DNA of 64,000 nt from Brevundimonas sp. SORGH_AS_0993 (GCF_030818545.1 NZ_JAUTAH010000001.1:935001-999000); one strand, 5' to 3'; numbered from the stretch's first letter, positions 9,615 to 19,454 are shown. Made by a program: numbers and translations. Notes: generated by a model from the letters alone, not told the origin.

Positions 9615-10400
9615 GTGTCCCAGCAGTCCCCCGCCCCTGCCCCCGCCCTGGCCTTCGTCGCCAGCGACCGTCCTGAAGCGCAGTTCGCCCGCGCGGCCCT
9701 GGCCGCACGGTACGGCGCCGTGCCCGAGGCCGACGCCGACGTCATCGTGGCCTTGGGCGGGGACGGCCAGATGCTGGAGACCCTGCACGCCAATCTGCGC
9801 CGCCGCACGCCCGTCTATGGAATGAACCGCGGCTCGGTCGGCTTCCTGATGAACGACTACGACGAGGAAGACCTTCTGGAACGCATCGCCACGGCCGAAC
9901 GCACCGTCATCCACCCGCTTCAGATGGACGCCTGGACCGAAACCGGCGAGGTGCAAACCGGCCTGGCCATCAACGAGGTCTCCCTGCTGCGCCAGACGCG
10001 CCAGAGCGCCAAGCTGAAGATCACGGTGGATGGCCGCATGCGGCTGGACGAACTGTCCTGCGACGGCTGTTTGGTGGCGACGCCGGCCGGATCGACGGCC
10101 TACAATCTGTCGGCCCATGGCCCGATCATTCCGCTCGACGCCCATATCCTGGCCCTGACGCCGATCAGCGCCTTCCGCCCACGACGCTGGCGCGGCGCGC
10201 TTCTGTCCCATCAGGCGCGGGTGCGTTTCGACGTTCTGGAGCCCGACAAACGGCCCGTTTCCGCGACCGCCGACAATTTCGAGGTTCGTCGCGTCGCCGC
10301 CGTCGAGGTGCGCGAACGCCGCGACATCGCCCTGACCATGCTGTTCGACGCCGGCCGAACATTCGGCGAGCGCGTGATGGCCGAGCAATTCGCCAACTGA
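9615..10400 (+). CDS. nadK: NAD kinase
   Basis: A 261-residue ATP-NAD kinase that makes NADP from NAD. The diagnostic GGDG is at residues 48-51 ([11 protein letters not shown]), and the NAD-binding segment [22 protein letters not shown] follows. The start is a GTG at 9615; an upstream ATG is absent. Length is normal for the short bacterial form. It lies 31 bp after the DUF2336 gene. Confidence 0.93.
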   Translation: MSQQSPAPAPALAFVASDRPEAQFARAALAARYGAVPEADADVIVALGGDGQMLETLHANLRRRTPVYGMNRGSVGFLMNDYDEEDLLERIATAERTVIHPLQMDAWTETGEVQTGLAINEVSLLRQTRQSAKLKITVDGRMRLDELSCDGCLVATPAGSTAYNLSAHGPIIPLDAHILALTPISAFRPRRWRGALLSHQARVRFDVLEPDKRPVSATADNFEVRRVAAVEVRERRDIALTMLFDAGRTFGERVMAEQFAN

Positions 10401-10462
10401 GCGAGTCACCGCTTCTTAACAGCGGCACCCTTATCGTCGATGCAAACTCAGTGGAGCCCGCG

Positions 10463-10939
10463 ATGAGCGACCCGGCGCAATTCATCCGTCCCCCGAACAC
10501 GCTTCGCGCCAAGGTCGGCGGCGGCCTCGGCATCAATGCCGACGCCATCGCCAAGGCTGAAGAGGCTTTGAAGGCCATGTCCGCCCAGTTCAGCCAGTGG
10601 CTGGCCGACGAGATCGTCAAGCTGGACAAGGCACAGGCCGACATACGCGAACAGGGCTACACCCCCGCCACCGCCGAGGCCCTGTATTTTCGCGCTCACG
10701 ACCTGAAGGGCCTGGGCACAACCTACGAATACCCCCTCGTGACCCGGATCGCCGGCTCGCTGTGCCGCCTGCTGGACGATGTCGAGGCGCGCATGGCGGC
10801 GCCGGTGGTGATCCTGGACGCCCACATCGACGCCATCCGCGCCGTGGTGCGCGACCAGATCAAGACGGACGAACATCCGACAGGCCGCGCCCTGGCCGAA
10901 ACCCTGGAAGCTCGTGTCGCCGAACATCGACGCGGCTGA
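10463..10939 (+). CDS. Hpt (histidine phosphotransfer) domain protein
   Basis: A 158-residue stand-alone histidine phosphotransfer protein. The signature HDLKGLGTTY places the phosphorylatable His at residue 79, followed by a helix (LVTRIAGSLCRLLDDVE) typical of the Hpt four-helix bundle. The ATG at 10463 is preferred over the GTG at 10451 because GTGGAG lies at the right distance upstream. No sensor kinase or response regulator is adjacent, so its partners are encoded elsewhere. A strong terminator follows. Confidence 0.85.
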   Translation: MSDPAQFIRPPNTLRAKVGGGLGINADAIAKAEEALKAMSAQFSQWLADEIVKLDKAQADIREQGYTPATAEALYFRAHDLKGLGTTYEYPLVTRIAGSLCRLLDDVEARMAAPVVILDAHIDAIRAVVRDQIKTDEHPTGRALAETLEARVAEHRRG

Positions 10940-10960
10940 CGGATTCAGCCTCAACGCACC

Positions 10961-10987
10961 AAGACCCGCCGATCCGGCGGGTCTTTT
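10961..10987 (+). terminator. Rho-independent terminator after the Hpt gene
   Basis: AAGACCCGCCG and its exact complement CGGCGGGTCTT form an 11-bp stem with a 3-nt loop, followed by TTTT. It separates the Hpt gene from the convergent second DUF2336 gene and may act for both. Confidence 0.88.
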
Positions 10988-10992
10988 CATCG

Positions 10993-12132
10993 TCAGGCGG
11001 CGTTGGCGGCCGCCAACGAACTGTGACTGGGCTGGTCCAGCCGTTCCATCAGATAGGCCAGATCGTCGCGCTGAACATTGGGGCGCTGGGTCAGGAACCG
11101 TTCCAGCATCTGCTGGCGGAACGTCTCGGGCGACGCCGCCCCGCCCTCGACCGTCAGGGCGCGCCAGGTGTCCACGCCCGCGCGGAAAGCCGCGAACAGA
11201 CGCGGCGGCAGGCCCGCACGATCATAAATGGCCTTCAACCCCAGGGGCCCCGCATCGTGCACCATCAGCCAGGCGCGCTGATGCGGCGTCTGGGCCAGTT
11301 CGGCCAGCCCGTGCTCGAACAGCGCCATATGCCCACGGGCCAGGGCTCGCAGCAACAGAGAGGCGGTCAGCGCCTTGCGCTGGTTCAACTGCGCCATGAA
11401 CATCGACAGATCGGCGCTGGCGGCCGCCTGGTCGACCAGGTCCACCGTCGCCCGTTCCCGCGCATGCTGGGCCAGACGGATCGCCGTTTCCGGCGCGACG
11501 GCATGACGGCTGATCAGATGCTCGCGCACCGCCTCGCTGGCCAGTGCGATCAATTGCTCGGTGACGTGCAGCGGCAGAACCTGGCGATAGGCGACGGCGG
11601 TTAACACCTCGGGCGTCTCGGCGAAACGCTCCACCACCACGCCCAGCGCCTCTTCCGACAGATCGGCGTTGTCGTTGGCGGCCAGGGCGCGAACCGCGGG
11701 CGCGCAGCCCTCCTTGGCCAGGACAGTTGCGACGTCGCGCGGCACGCGGGCGCGGCTGGCCACGGCCGTCTGCCGCACGGCCGATCCGGCGCGCACGATC
11801 TCGATCAGGTCGTCGTCGCTGAACGCCGGCGACGAAAGGATGACCGGCAGGGCGATGCTGTCCAGATCGCCCGCCAGCTTGCGCGCTACGTCGTGGGGAA
11901 TGAGGGGCGACGCCTTGAGCGTCACAGCCATGGCCCGGCGCACCATCTCGGCCGCGTCCTGGGCCAGCAGGCGAACGATCTTCTGAGCGGCGGCGCGTTC
12001 GGCCTCGTCCAGTTCGGCCCGGTCCATGTTGCGGCACAGCTTGTAGGCCGCCTCGGCCCGCTCATCCTCGTCCGTCGCCTTGATCAGGCGTCGGATATCC
12101 ATTTCGGTCAGTCGGGCGCGATAGGCGGTCAT
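10993..12132 (-). CDS. DUF2336 domain protein (second copy)
   Basis: A 379-residue helical protein of the DUF2336 family and a distant paralogue of the 8423 gene (both have the blocks VILSSPAFSDDDL / [13 protein letters not shown] and an ALAANDNADLSEEAL / [15 protein letters not shown] segment). It is soluble, with no signal peptide. The function is not established; the helical repeats suggest a protein-protein interaction scaffold. A CtrA-like box lies about 52 bp upstream of its start. Confidence 0.82.
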   Translation of the reverse strand: MTAYRARLTEMDIRRLIKATDEDERAEAAYKLCRNMDRAELDEAERAAAQKIVRLLAQDAAEMVRRAMAVTLKASPLIPHDVARKLAGDLDSIALPVILSSPAFSDDDLIEIVRAGSAVRQTAVASRARVPRDVATVLAKEGCAPAVRALAANDNADLSEEALGVVVERFAETPEVLTAVAYRQVLPLHVTEQLIALASEAVREHLISRHAVAPETAIRLAQHARERATVDLVDQAAASADLSMFMAQLNQRKALTASLLLRALARGHMALFEHGLAELAQTPHQRAWLMVHDAGPLGLKAIYDRAGLPPRLFAAFRAGVDTWRALTVEGGAASPETFRQQMLERFLTQRPNVQRDDLAYLMERLDQPSHSSLAAANAA

Positions 12133-12183
12133 TAGCGGCTCAACAGGGAATCGAACGTGACCCTGACGATGAGCCTGCCATGC

Positions 12184-12198
12184 TTAACACCCGGTTTA
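12184..12198 (-). promoter_or_regulatory. CtrA-like box upstream of second DUF2336 gene
   Basis: On the plus strand TTAACACCCGGTTTA, then CCAT, fits TTAA-N7-TTAACCAT with one mismatch. It lies 52 bp upstream of the minus-strand DUF2336 start at 12132. Assignment to CtrA is inference. Confidence 0.45.
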
Positions 12199-12216
12199 CC
12201 ATCGACGCCCGAAGGG

Positions 12217-13011
12217 TCAGGTCGTTTCTTTTCCATCGGGCGAAAAGACGCCGCCGAAGCCGCCGCCGGACCCGTCCTGACCCAGCAACAGCGCCAGCAG
12301 GCCCTGATCCTGCTTCAACCGATCTAGCCGGGCCGCCAGCATCTGATCCCGTTCGCTGAGAGACGGCGGCGACAGCCGGCTGTCGATGGCGCCGGACGCC
12401 GGCGCGCCCTCCCCGGCCGTGCGTTGCAAATTGGCGTGCAATTCCGCGACCGTGGCCGCCCGTCCTTCGCGGTAGAAGATGGTCCGGTTCGCCCGCGCCG
12501 CCTCGGGAAAAAGCGACGCCGCGCTCGCGCCCGGATAGCGGTCCATCGCCTCCATCAGATTGGCCGCGCCGGCCGGCCCCAGGAAGTGGGCGGCGTACAG
12601 GTCGCCGGCGCCCGGCTCCTTGCCCGTCCGGCCCCGCAGATAGGCCGCGTTCGACGCCGTCAACTCCGCCGCCATGGTCGAAGCCGCTTGGGGGTCAAAG
12701 CGCAAATCCAGGACCACGTTGCGCGCCGAACCGTCGACGCGCCAGCGCCCGTCGGACCCGCGCCGGATCAGATCGGCGTACTGACCATAGCCGTGCTGGG
12801 CGCCATGCTTCTTGACCGTGCCCAGCCAAGTCTGTTCGACGAACTGGAACAGGCCCGCCGCCGACGAGGTGGGCGCCTTGGCCGACGGATTCAGCGCGCT
12901 TTCGCGGCGCGCCGTCTTCATCAGGAAGTCGAAATCGACGCCCACGGCGTGCGAGGCGCGCCGGATGGCCGCCTCTACCCCGCCTGACGATGGAATCGGA
13001 CCCACGCTCAT
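12217..13011 (-). CDS. SLT-type lytic transglycosylase without signal peptide
   Basis: A 264-residue protein with a lysozyme-like SLT domain that would cleave peptidoglycan glycan strands. The catalytic Glu is in TARRESALNP (about residue 38), followed by SSAAGLFQFVEQTWLGTVKKHG, the conserved GLFQF segment. The C-terminus is low-complexity Ser/Gly-rich. The N-terminus has no Sec signal, which is seen in some transglycosylases tied to flagellar or secretion assemblies, but no such genes are adjacent. The three TTAA half-sites just upstream (13038-13071) may regulate it. Confidence 0.85.
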   Translation of the reverse strand: MSVGPIPSSGGVEAAIRRASHAVGVDFDFLMKTARRESALNPSAKAPTSSAAGLFQFVEQTWLGTVKKHGAQHGYGQYADLIRRGSDGRWRVDGSARNVVLDLRFDPQAASTMAAELTASNAAYLRGRTGKEPGAGDLYAAHFLGPAGAANLMEAMDRYPGASAASLFPEAARANRTIFYREGRAATVAELHANLQRTAGEGAPASGAIDSRLSPPSLSERDQMLAARLDRLKQDQGLLALLLGQDGSGGGFGGVFSPDGKETT

Positions 13012-13037
13012 GACAGGTCGAGGGTCGCTGAACGTGG

Positions 13038-13071
13038 TTAATCAATCCCTAATTCTTAACGCAGAAATTAA
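13038..13071. promoter_or_regulatory. Cluster of three TTAA half-sites between divergent genes
   Basis: TTAA occurs at 13038-13041, 13056-13059 and 13068-13071; the last two are 8 bp apart, close to the 7-bp CtrA spacing. The cluster sits in the shared promoter region of the transglycosylase and the TonB-like gene. It could be a CtrA-type operator or simply an AT-rich promoter core. Confidence 0.3.
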
Positions 13072-13182
13072 CGACTTGCTGTGGAAGAACGCTCGCAGAC
13101 GCCGCCGCAAAGCCGCCACAACCTGGGCGCTCACTACCGTTCAGGGCGCTGCCGGGGGGCGGTGAACGAGGGAAGTGCAGAC

Positions 13183-13917
13183 ATGATGATCCGTGCCGCC
13201 GGCGGCCCTGGCGCCGTCAATCCCATCGACTACGGGGAACGCCGCAAACCCATCCCGCGCTGGCTGTGGGCCGCCATCGGCGTCTCCGCCCTGGCCCATG
13301 TGGCCGCGGGCGTGGCGCTCTATAATCAAAGGTTCGAGTTGAACGCGCCGGACGCGCCGCACGTGGACGGCCCGCCCGTCGATGTGACCATGTTCCGGCG
13401 GCCCGAGCCGAAGCCGCTTCCGTCCACCGTGACCCCGGCGCCGCCGACGCCCATTCACAAACCGCTCCTGACCGTGCCGACCACCCTGCCGACCGTGCCG
13501 GTCGCGCCGCCGGAAGACGGCGTCGTCACCGCCCTGCCCGGCCAGGTCGTGGTCAGCACAGCGCCAGCCGGCGTCGAGGGCGGCAAGGCGACGATCGAGG
13601 CCCCGCCTCGGCCCGTCTCGGTCATCAACAATCCGACCTGGGCCAGTCGCCCCTCGGCCGCGCAGATGGCGCGCGCCTATCCGATCCGGGCGGCCGAGAA
13701 CGGCGTGTCGGGTTCGGCCAGCCTGTCGTGCACCGTGCGGGTCGATGGCGGCCTGGCCGGCTGCCGCGTCACTGGCGAGACGCCGAGCGGACAAGGCTTC
13801 GGCCGAGCCGCGCAGAGCCTGTCGCGCGACTTCCGCATGAACCCTCGCACCGTGGACGGCCGCCCGGTGGACGGGGCGACGGTCAACTTCACCGTCCGCT
13901 TCGCCATGGAGGGCTAG
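13183..13917 (+). CDS. TonB family energy-transducing protein
   Basis: A 244-residue TonB-like protein. From the ATG at 13183 (preceded by GAGGGAAG) it has a cytoplasmic N-terminus, one transmembrane helix ([22 protein letters not shown]), a Pro-rich periplasmic linker and a C-terminal TonB fold ([16 protein letters not shown] through FTVRFAMEG). Two Cys in the C-terminal domain (LSCTV and GCRV) could form a disulphide. It would couple the proton-motive force to outer-membrane receptors. No exbB/exbD is adjacent. Its stop overlaps the convergent oxidoreductase stop. Confidence 0.82.
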   Translation: MMIRAAGGPGAVNPIDYGERRKPIPRWLWAAIGVSALAHVAAGVALYNQRFELNAPDAPHVDGPPVDVTMFRRPEPKPLPSTVTPAPPTPIHKPLLTVPTTLPTVPVAPPEDGVVTALPGQVVVSTAPAGVEGGKATIEAPPRPVSVINNPTWASRPSAAQMARAYPIRAAENGVSGSASLSCTVRVDGGLAGCRVTGETPSGQGFGRAAQSLSRDFRMNPRTVDGRPVDGATVNFTVRFAMEG

Positions 13918-14930
13918 AAACGTCGGGGATCGAGGGCGCGGGCGTCCGGCGACGGCGTCCGCCCCTCGATCCAGTCCGCCACCGCCGATCCGACCAACGG
14001 TCCCAGCAGCCAACCGTTGCGACGCGGCGCCAGGGCCAGGAACAGCCGCTCGCCGTCGGGCGCCGGACCCGCCAGCGGCAGGCCGTCGGCCGTCGCGCCC
14101 CGCACCCCCGCACGCCAATCGACCTCCAGCGGCTGCGGCGACCGCCCCAGCACCCGCCAGGCCGCCTCCAGCAGACGCCGGCCGGTTTGCGTATCCGGCG
14201 CCGTATCGCGCCGTCCCGGCTCCATCGTGGCCCCGACCACGGCCCCCGAGCCCATCGGCGCGACATAGGCGCCGGGACCGCGCTTCACCTGGTCGGTCAG
14301 AGCCGCGCGCGCCACCCCGATCTGTCCCCGAATCGGCTGAATGGCGTCGATCTGCGCGCGCGTGGCCGGCGGCAGTCCTTCGAACGCCGGCGCCGCGCCC
14401 GTCGCCACGACCAGGCCCGACGCCGCGATCCATCGCTCGCCGACCCTCAGCCGCCAGGCCCCTGCTGCCCCCGCCTCGACCTCTGCGGCTTCACCCGCGA
14501 TCAACGCCTCGCCCAGAGCCGCCTTTAGAGCCGCCATCGCCTGACCCGGTTCGACCTGCCAGTCGTCCGTCGTGATCACGCGGTCGCCGTCCCGCGTCAG
14601 GTCGAACCCCAGGGCCGCCAGCCGCGCGCCGATCCGATCCGCCTCCCCGCCCCGCCATTCCGCCGGTCGTCGCATCAGAACGATGCCGGATTCCCGGGCG
14701 AAGGCCGGCCACAGATCACGCCCGTCCTTCAGCAGCCGCGCCTGATCCGGCGACAGGTCGTCGATGGCCGATTCCATCGCCGGGGCGATCATGCCGGCCG
14801 CGACGACCGAGGCGTTCGGCCTGCCCGGATCGACCAGGCGCACCGCATGGCCTCGCTGCTTCAGCGCGAAGGCGGTGCAAAGCCCCAGCACACCGGCGCC
14901 GACGATCATAATGGGAGGAGAAGACGTCAC
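13914..14930 (-). CDS. FAD-dependent oxidoreductase, DAO/ThiO-like
   Basis: A protein of about 338 residues with an N-terminal FAD-binding Rossmann motif ([17 protein letters not shown]) and the C-terminal block [15 protein letters not shown] typical of D-amino-acid/glycine oxidases. ThiO (glycine oxidase of thiamine synthesis) is one option, given thiS and thiG at 28.5-29.8 kb, but it is not in an operon with them, so the substrate stays open. The GTG at 14930 is a tentative start; a TTG at 14966 or the internal ATG before IVGAG are alternatives. It follows pckG on the same strand. Confidence 0.78.
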   Translation of the reverse strand: MTSSPPIMIVGAGVLGLCTAFALKQRGHAVRLVDPGRPNASVVAAGMIAPAMESAIDDLSPDQARLLKDGRDLWPAFARESGIVLMRRPAEWRGGEADRIGARLAALGFDLTRDGDRVITTDDWQVEPGQAMAALKAALGEALIAGEAAEVEAGAAGAWRLRVGERWIAASGLVVATGAAPAFEGLPPATRAQIDAIQPIRGQIGVARAALTDQVKRGPGAYVAPMGSGAVVGATMEPGRRDTAPDTQTGRRLLEAAWRVLGRSPQPLEVDWRAGVRGATADGLPLAGPAPDGERLFLALAPRRNGWLLGPLVGSAVADWIEGRTPSPDARALDPRRF

Positions 14931-14990
14931 GGACCGTCTGATCGACCCGCGACGCCCGGATTGCAAGACGTCGAAAACGCCTGGGTCCGC

Positions 14991-16838
14991 CTATTCGGCG
15001 GCGATGACCGCGGCCCGGCGGCGGTCCAGACGTTCGGTCAGGGCCGTGTGCTGATCCCATAGCGCCCGGGGCAGACGATCCCCGAACCGAGCGTAGAATT
15101 CCGGGATCAGCGCGGCCTCTTCGCGCCAGACCGCGTCGTCCACATCCAGCAGGATCGACAACTGCGTCTCCGACAGGTCCAGCCCGTCGAGATTCAGCGC
15201 CGACGCCGTCGGCACACGGCCGACCGGCGTGTCCACCGCTTCGGACTCGCCGTCGATCCGCTCGGCGATCCATTTCAGAACGCGGACGTTGTCGCCGAAT
15301 CCGGGCCAGACGAACGTCCCGTCCCGATCTTTCCTGAACCAGTTGACGAAGAAGATACGCGGCAGTTTCGCGGCGTCGCGCCCCTGCCCCATCTTCAGCC
15401 AGTGGGCGAAATAATCGCCCATGTTGTAGCCGCAGAAGGGCAGCATGGCGAACGGGTCGCGGCGCAGTTCGCCGACCTTGTTCTCGGCCGCCGCCGTGCC
15501 TTCCGACGCCACGGTCGAGCCCATGAAGACCCCATGCTCCCAGTCGAACGCTTCCGTCACCAGCGGCACCGCGCTGGCCCGGCGTCCGCCGAACAGGATG
15601 GCGTCGATGGGCACGCCTTTCGGGTCTTCCCACTCCGGCGCGATGGCCGGGCACTGGCGGGCGGGCGAGGCGAAACGCGCGTTCGCATGGGCCGCCGGTT
15701 CGCCCGACGCCGGATCGTGCGGCTGGCCCTTCCAATTGGTCAGACCCTCGGGCGCGGTCTTGGTCATCCCCTCCCACCACACGTCCCCGTCGGCGGTCAG
15801 GGCGGTGTTGGTGAAGATGGTGTTGGTCGCCAGGGTCTCCAGCGCATTGTGATTTGTGTCGCGGCTGGTGCCGGGCGCCACGCCGAAGAAGCCCGCCTCC
15901 GGATTCACGGCGTACAGCCGCCCGTCCTCGCCAAAGCGCATCCAGGCGATGTCGTCGCCGATGGTTTCCGCCTTCCAGCCCGGCAGGCTGGGTTGCAACA
16001 TGGCCAGATTGGTCTTGCCGCAGGCGCTCGGGAAGGCGGCGGCGACATATTTGGCCCGGCCTTTCGGATCCGTCAGTTTCAGGATCAGCATATGCTCGGC
16101 CAGCCAGCCCTCGTCCCTGGCCATGACCGAGGCGATCCGCAGCGCGTAGCATTTCTTGCCCAACAGGGCGTTGCCGCCATAGCCCGAGCCGTAGGACCAG
16201 ATTTCGCGCGTCTCGGGGAAATGCACGATCCATTTGTCGTCGTTGCAGGGCCAGGCCACGTCCGCCTGACCGTCAGCCAACGGCGCGCCCAGGGTGTGGA
16301 CAGCCGGCACGAACACGCCCCTGTCGCCCAACTGATCCAGCGCCGGCTTGCCCATCCGGGTCATCACCCCCATCGACAGGGCGACATAGCCGCTATCGGT
16401 GATCTCGACGCCCAGAGCGCTGATCTCGGACCCCAGCGGTCCCATGCAGAAGGGCGCGACATACATGGTCCGGCCGGCCATGCAGCCGTCGAACAGCCCC
16501 GCCAGACGCTCGCGCATCTCGATCGGATCGGCCCAGTTGTTGGTCGGTCCGGCGTCCGCCTCGTCCTCGGAACAGATGAAGGTCCGGCTTTCGACCCGCG
16601 CCACGTCGCGCGGGTCCGACGCCGCATAATAGCAGCCGGGCCGCTTGGTCTGGTCCAATTCCTTCAGCGTGCCCTTGGCCAAGAGATCGGCGACGATGGC
16701 CTGTTTCTCGGCCTCCGATCCGTCGCACCAGTGGACGCGGGCCGGACGGGTCAGGGCGGCGATCTGCTCGACCCATTCGATCAATCCGGCATGGGCGGTG
16801 GGCGCCGGACGCAATCCGGGCGTGGTGGAAATGGACAA
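14991..16838 (-). CDS. pckG: Phosphoenolpyruvate carboxykinase (GTP)
   Basis: About 615 residues, the normal length of GTP-dependent PEPCK, which converts oxaloacetate and GTP to PEP, GDP and CO2 in gluconeogenesis. Visible signatures are [12 protein letters not shown] (P-loop with the hyperreactive Cys), the substrate-binding [10 protein letters not shown] and the GTP-site region [11 protein letters not shown] place the start at the TTG at 16838 because AGGAGA lies 6-7 bases upstream and the family N-terminus follows; a longer reading from 16907 has no Shine-Dalgarno. Confidence 0.94.
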   Translation of the reverse strand: MSISTTPGLRPAPTAHAGLIEWVEQIAALTRPARVHWCDGSEAEKQAIVADLLAKGTLKELDQTKRPGCYYAASDPRDVARVESRTFICSEDEADAGPTNNWADPIEMRERLAGLFDGCMAGRTMYVAPFCMGPLGSEISALGVEITDSGYVALSMGVMTRMGKPALDQLGDRGVFVPAVHTLGAPLADGQADVAWPCNDDKWIVHFPETREIWSYGSGYGGNALLGKKCYALRIASVMARDEGWLAEHMLILKLTDPKGRAKYVAAAFPSACGKTNLAMLQPSLPGWKAETIGDDIAWMRFGEDGRLYAVNPEAGFFGVAPGTSRDTNHNALETLATNTIFTNTALTADGDVWWEGMTKTAPEGLTNWKGQPHDPASGEPAAHANARFASPARQCPAIAPEWEDPKGVPIDAILFGGRRASAVPLVTEAFDWEHGVFMGSTVASEGTAAAENKVGELRRDPFAMLPFCGYNMGDYFAHWLKMGQGRDAAKLPRIFFVNWFRKDRDGTFVWPGFGDNVRVLKWIAERIDGESEAVDTPVGRVPTASALNLDGLDLSETQLSILLDVDDAVWREEAALIPEFYARFGDRLPRALWDQHTALTERLDRRRAAVIAAE

Positions 16839-17035
16839 GGGCGTCTCCTGAGCGAAACAGGACCCGCCGATCTGACGCCGCCGTGGCCCGACAAAACGAT
16901 CACGCAATGTTACAGCCGGTCATGCGCCTGTCCTTGCGGCGCGTCAAACCGCGCATGACGGCGCCGCGCCCACGGGACGATGCGGCAAAAGATTGCGAGT
17001 GCCTGTGTTCGCATCGCCCGCTAGAAACACAGCCT

Positions 17036-17674
17036 ATGCAGACCCTTGATTCCCTCGACGCCCTGCCCGACGGCGCCCTGTCTTCGCCGGCTGCGGCGCG
17101 CAACAGCGCAGCCATACTGGAGGTTCTGCGCGCCCATCTGCCGGCGCGCGGCGCGGTGCTGGAGATCGCCGCCGGATCGGGCCAGCACGCCGTCGCCTTC
17201 GCCGCGGCCCTGCCTGACGTCGACTGGACGCCCAGCGACCCCAGCGCCGAGGCCCGCGCCAGCATCGCCGCCTGGACCCGACACGCCGGATCGCCCAATC
17301 TTCGGCCGCCGCTGGTGCTGGACGCAACGGATGAGGCGACCTGGCCCGACCCTCGCTTCGACGCCGTCTTCTGCGCCAACATGATCCACATCAGTCCCTG
17401 GGCCGCGACCGAGGGTCTGATGCGTCTGGCGGGCCGAACCCTGCGCCACCCTGGCGGTCTTCTGGCGCTCTACGGCCCGTTCCTTGAAGCGGACCAGCCT
17501 CTGGCCCCGTCAAACGCCGCCTTCGGCGCCAGCCTGAAGGACCGCGACCCCGCCTGGGGACTGCGCGACCGCGACGCCGTCACGACCCTGGCCCGCACCC
17601 ACGGCCTGATCCTGACGCGGCGCGTCGCCATGCCGGCCAACAATCTTATGCTGCTGTTCCGCCGCGAAGCCTGA
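17036..17674 (+). CDS. DUF938 family SAM-dependent methyltransferase-like protein
   Basis: A 212-residue soluble protein. The segment VLEIAAGSGQHAVAFA is a class I methyltransferase motif I, and CANMIHISPWAATEGLM is the diagnostic DUF938 block. The ATG at 17036 gives the family-like N-terminus; longer in-frame extensions upstream run through non-coding-looking sequence. The substrate is unknown. It is followed 42 bp later by a pseudouridine synthase on the same strand. Confidence 0.83.
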   Translation: MQTLDSLDALPDGALSSPAAARNSAAILEVLRAHLPARGAVLEIAAGSGQHAVAFAAALPDVDWTPSDPSAEARASIAAWTRHAGSPNLRPPLVLDATDEATWPDPRFDAVFCANMIHISPWAATEGLMRLAGRTLRHPGGLLALYGPFLEADQPLAPSNAAFGASLKDRDPAWGLRDRDAVTTLARTHGLILTRRVAMPANNLMLLFRREA

Positions 17675-17716
17675 GCCCGCCTTGCTCCGGGTCCACGCCC
17701 GCCCTAGACAGCCGCC

Positions 17717-18490
17717 ATGCCCTTCACCCGCACCTATGACGGCGACGCGCCCGTTCGCATCAACAAATGGCTGGGCCAGACGGGCGTTTGTTCGCGCCGC
17801 GAGGCCGAAGAGCTGATCGCCGACGGCCTGGTCTCCATCGACGGCGCGGTCGTGCGCGACGCGGGCCGAAAGATCGAGCCGGGCCAGACCCTGACCCTGA
17901 ACGACACGGCCCAGGCGGCGCTTGCGTCGGGCGTGACCATCGTTCTTCACAAGCCGGTCGGCTATGTTTCAGGCCAGCCAGAGCCGGGTAAGGTTCCCGC
18001 CGTCCGCCTCCTGAAATCCGCCAACCAGGTCGGAGACGGTGAAACGCCCGCCCGAGACGCCTCCCTGCCCCCCATCGGCCGCCTGGACGAGGATTCGCGC
18101 GGCCTCTTGCTGCTGTCCTCGGACGGCGTGGTCGCCAAGGCCGTGATCGGCCCCCAGTCCGAACTGGACAAGGAGTATGTCGTCGTCGTCGAAGGCGCGG
18201 TGACGGAGGCCAAGCTGAGCCGCCTGCGTCACGGGCTGTCGCTGAACGACAAGCCGCTGAAACCCGCGCGCGTCACCCAGATCGCGCCCCAGCAGCTTCG
18301 CTTCATCCTTACCGAGGGCAAATACCGCCAGATCCGGCGGATGTGCGAACTGGTCGCTCTGGAGGTCGTGGATCTTCACCGCATCCGTATCGGCCCCCTG
18401 CTGTTGAGCGACCTGCCCGAGGGCCGCTGGCGTCACCTGACCGACCGGGAACGCGACGCGCTTATCGCCGCTTCTACGGCCTCTGCCTGA
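17717..18490 (+). CDS. rRNA pseudouridine synthase, RsuA/RluB/E/F family
   Basis: A 257-residue enzyme with an N-terminal S4 RNA-binding domain (VRINKWLGQTGVCSRREAEELI) and a RsuA-type catalytic domain; the active-site Asp lies in GRLDEDSRGLLLL. The block YVSGQPEPGK suggests the RluF subgroup, which modifies U2604 of 23S rRNA in E. coli, but the exact target cannot be assigned from sequence alone. Confidence 0.85.
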   Translation: MPFTRTYDGDAPVRINKWLGQTGVCSRREAEELIADGLVSIDGAVVRDAGRKIEPGQTLTLNDTAQAALASGVTIVLHKPVGYVSGQPEPGKVPAVRLLKSANQVGDGETPARDASLPPIGRLDEDSRGLLLLSSDGVVAKAVIGPQSELDKEYVVVVEGAVTEAKLSRLRHGLSLNDKPLKPARVTQIAPQQLRFILTEGKYRQIRRMCELVALEVVDLHRIRIGPLLLSDLPEGRWRHLTDRERDALIAASTASA

Positions 18491-18530
18491 CGCCTAGTTC
18501 AATCGACTTTCTTGGATAGTCGTCGCGTTT

Positions 18531-18659
18531 CCTCATTCCGAGGCTGAGCGGAGCGAAGAACCCGAAACCCAGGAGGCGCGCTTCAATCTCCACCTGCACA
18601 TAGCCGCGCACCTGCGGCCCTGGGTTGCGGGTTCGTCCTTTGGACGCTCCGGAATGACG
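18531..18659. repeat. Imperfect inverted-repeat element, about 130 bp
   Basis: The arms 18531-18573 and 18618-18659 are imperfect reverse complements. Both carry TCATTCCG at the outer end, a GGAGCG/GAACCC middle and CAACCCAGG or GAAACCCAGG at the inner end. The unit lies wholly between the pseudouridine synthase and the convergent ATP12 gene and could fold into a long hairpin. It looks like a dispersed REP/MITE-like intergenic repeat; no second copy exists in this window. Confidence 0.65.
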
Positions 18660-18684
18660 TTATCCGGCTGAATGTCGTTTGGCC

Positions 18685-19437
18685 CTAATCAAGCGCCCTG
18701 AACCACCGATCCAGCAGTTCTGCCTCGGCCCGACGCGCCTGGGTGCGCTCCTCGGCCTCGGCGTCCACGCCCCACTGATCCTCCTGGAACGCCTCGTCGA
18801 TCCGCGACAGGTCGAACGCCTCGCCGCCGCCCAGCGCGCCGCGTTCGACCGCCAGCGCCAGCACCGCCGACCCCAGCAGCGGTACGGCCGTCGCCAGGCC
18901 GGTCAGGCGAAAGTCATCCAGCGTCAGGGCATGGGCCTTCACCCGGGCGATGGCTTCGGGCGACTGGGGCTGGTGAACGATGCCACGGGTCGGCGCCAGC
19001 GCCACCCCCATCTCGCGCGCGGCCCAGTCGCGCCACGGCCCCCATTCGCGGGCCTGCCGCTCGACCAGGGCGGTCGGATGCTCGGCCAGATAACAGACCA
19101 CGTCCGACCCGGCATAGGCGGCGATCTCGTCGGCCACCGCCTCGCGCGCCCCGCCGATCCGGTCGATGGCGGTCGAGGCCAGCCGCGTCGCCGGCATGGT
19201 CGACGGATCGAGAAACTGCTCTTGCGCCGCCCACTCCTCCGCCGCCATCCGCGCCGCCGCCTCGGTCGGCAGCACCAGCGGCGCCTTGTCCGGCGTCTTC
19301 GGCGTCCGCCCATCCAGCAGCACGGCCCAGCCGCCGTCAGGGTGCGGACCGACCGCCGCCTCTTTCCAGAAACGGGCGATACGATCCGGCGAAAGCTCCA
19401 CGAAACGCGGACGGTGCGAGGCGGGCTGGTCGGTCAT
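18685..19437 (-). CDS. ATP12 family F1-ATPase assembly chaperone
   Basis: A 250-residue protein of the ATP12 family, found in Alphaproteobacteria and mitochondria, which helps assemble the F1 alpha subunit of ATP synthase. The recognisable blocks are GWAVLLDGRTPKTPDKAPLVLPT, EEWAAQEQFLDPSTMPATRLASTAIDR and DVVCYLAEHP. The ATG at 19437 (GGAG upstream) is preferred over the longer ORF. It is the last gene of a tightly packed minus-strand operon, 17 bp after the TPR/2OG oxygenase gene. Confidence 0.88.
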   Translation of the reverse strand: MTDQPASHRPRFVELSPDRIARFWKEAAVGPHPDGGWAVLLDGRTPKTPDKAPLVLPTEAAARMAAEEWAAQEQFLDPSTMPATRLASTAIDRIGGAREAVADEIAAYAGSDVVCYLAEHPTALVERQAREWGPWRDWAAREMGVALAPTRGIVHQPQSPEAIARVKAHALTLDDFRLTGLATAVPLLGSAVLALAVERGALGGGEAFDLSRIDEAFQEDQWGVDAEAEERTQARRAEAELLDRWFRALD

Positions 19438-19454
19438 GAAAACTCCGTCGAAGA

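Noticed and set aside
13914-14930. Definite ThiO assignment for the FAD oxidoreductase
   Set aside because: It is 13 kb from thiG/thiS and in the wrong operon; family motifs alone do not separate ThiO from other amino-acid oxidases.
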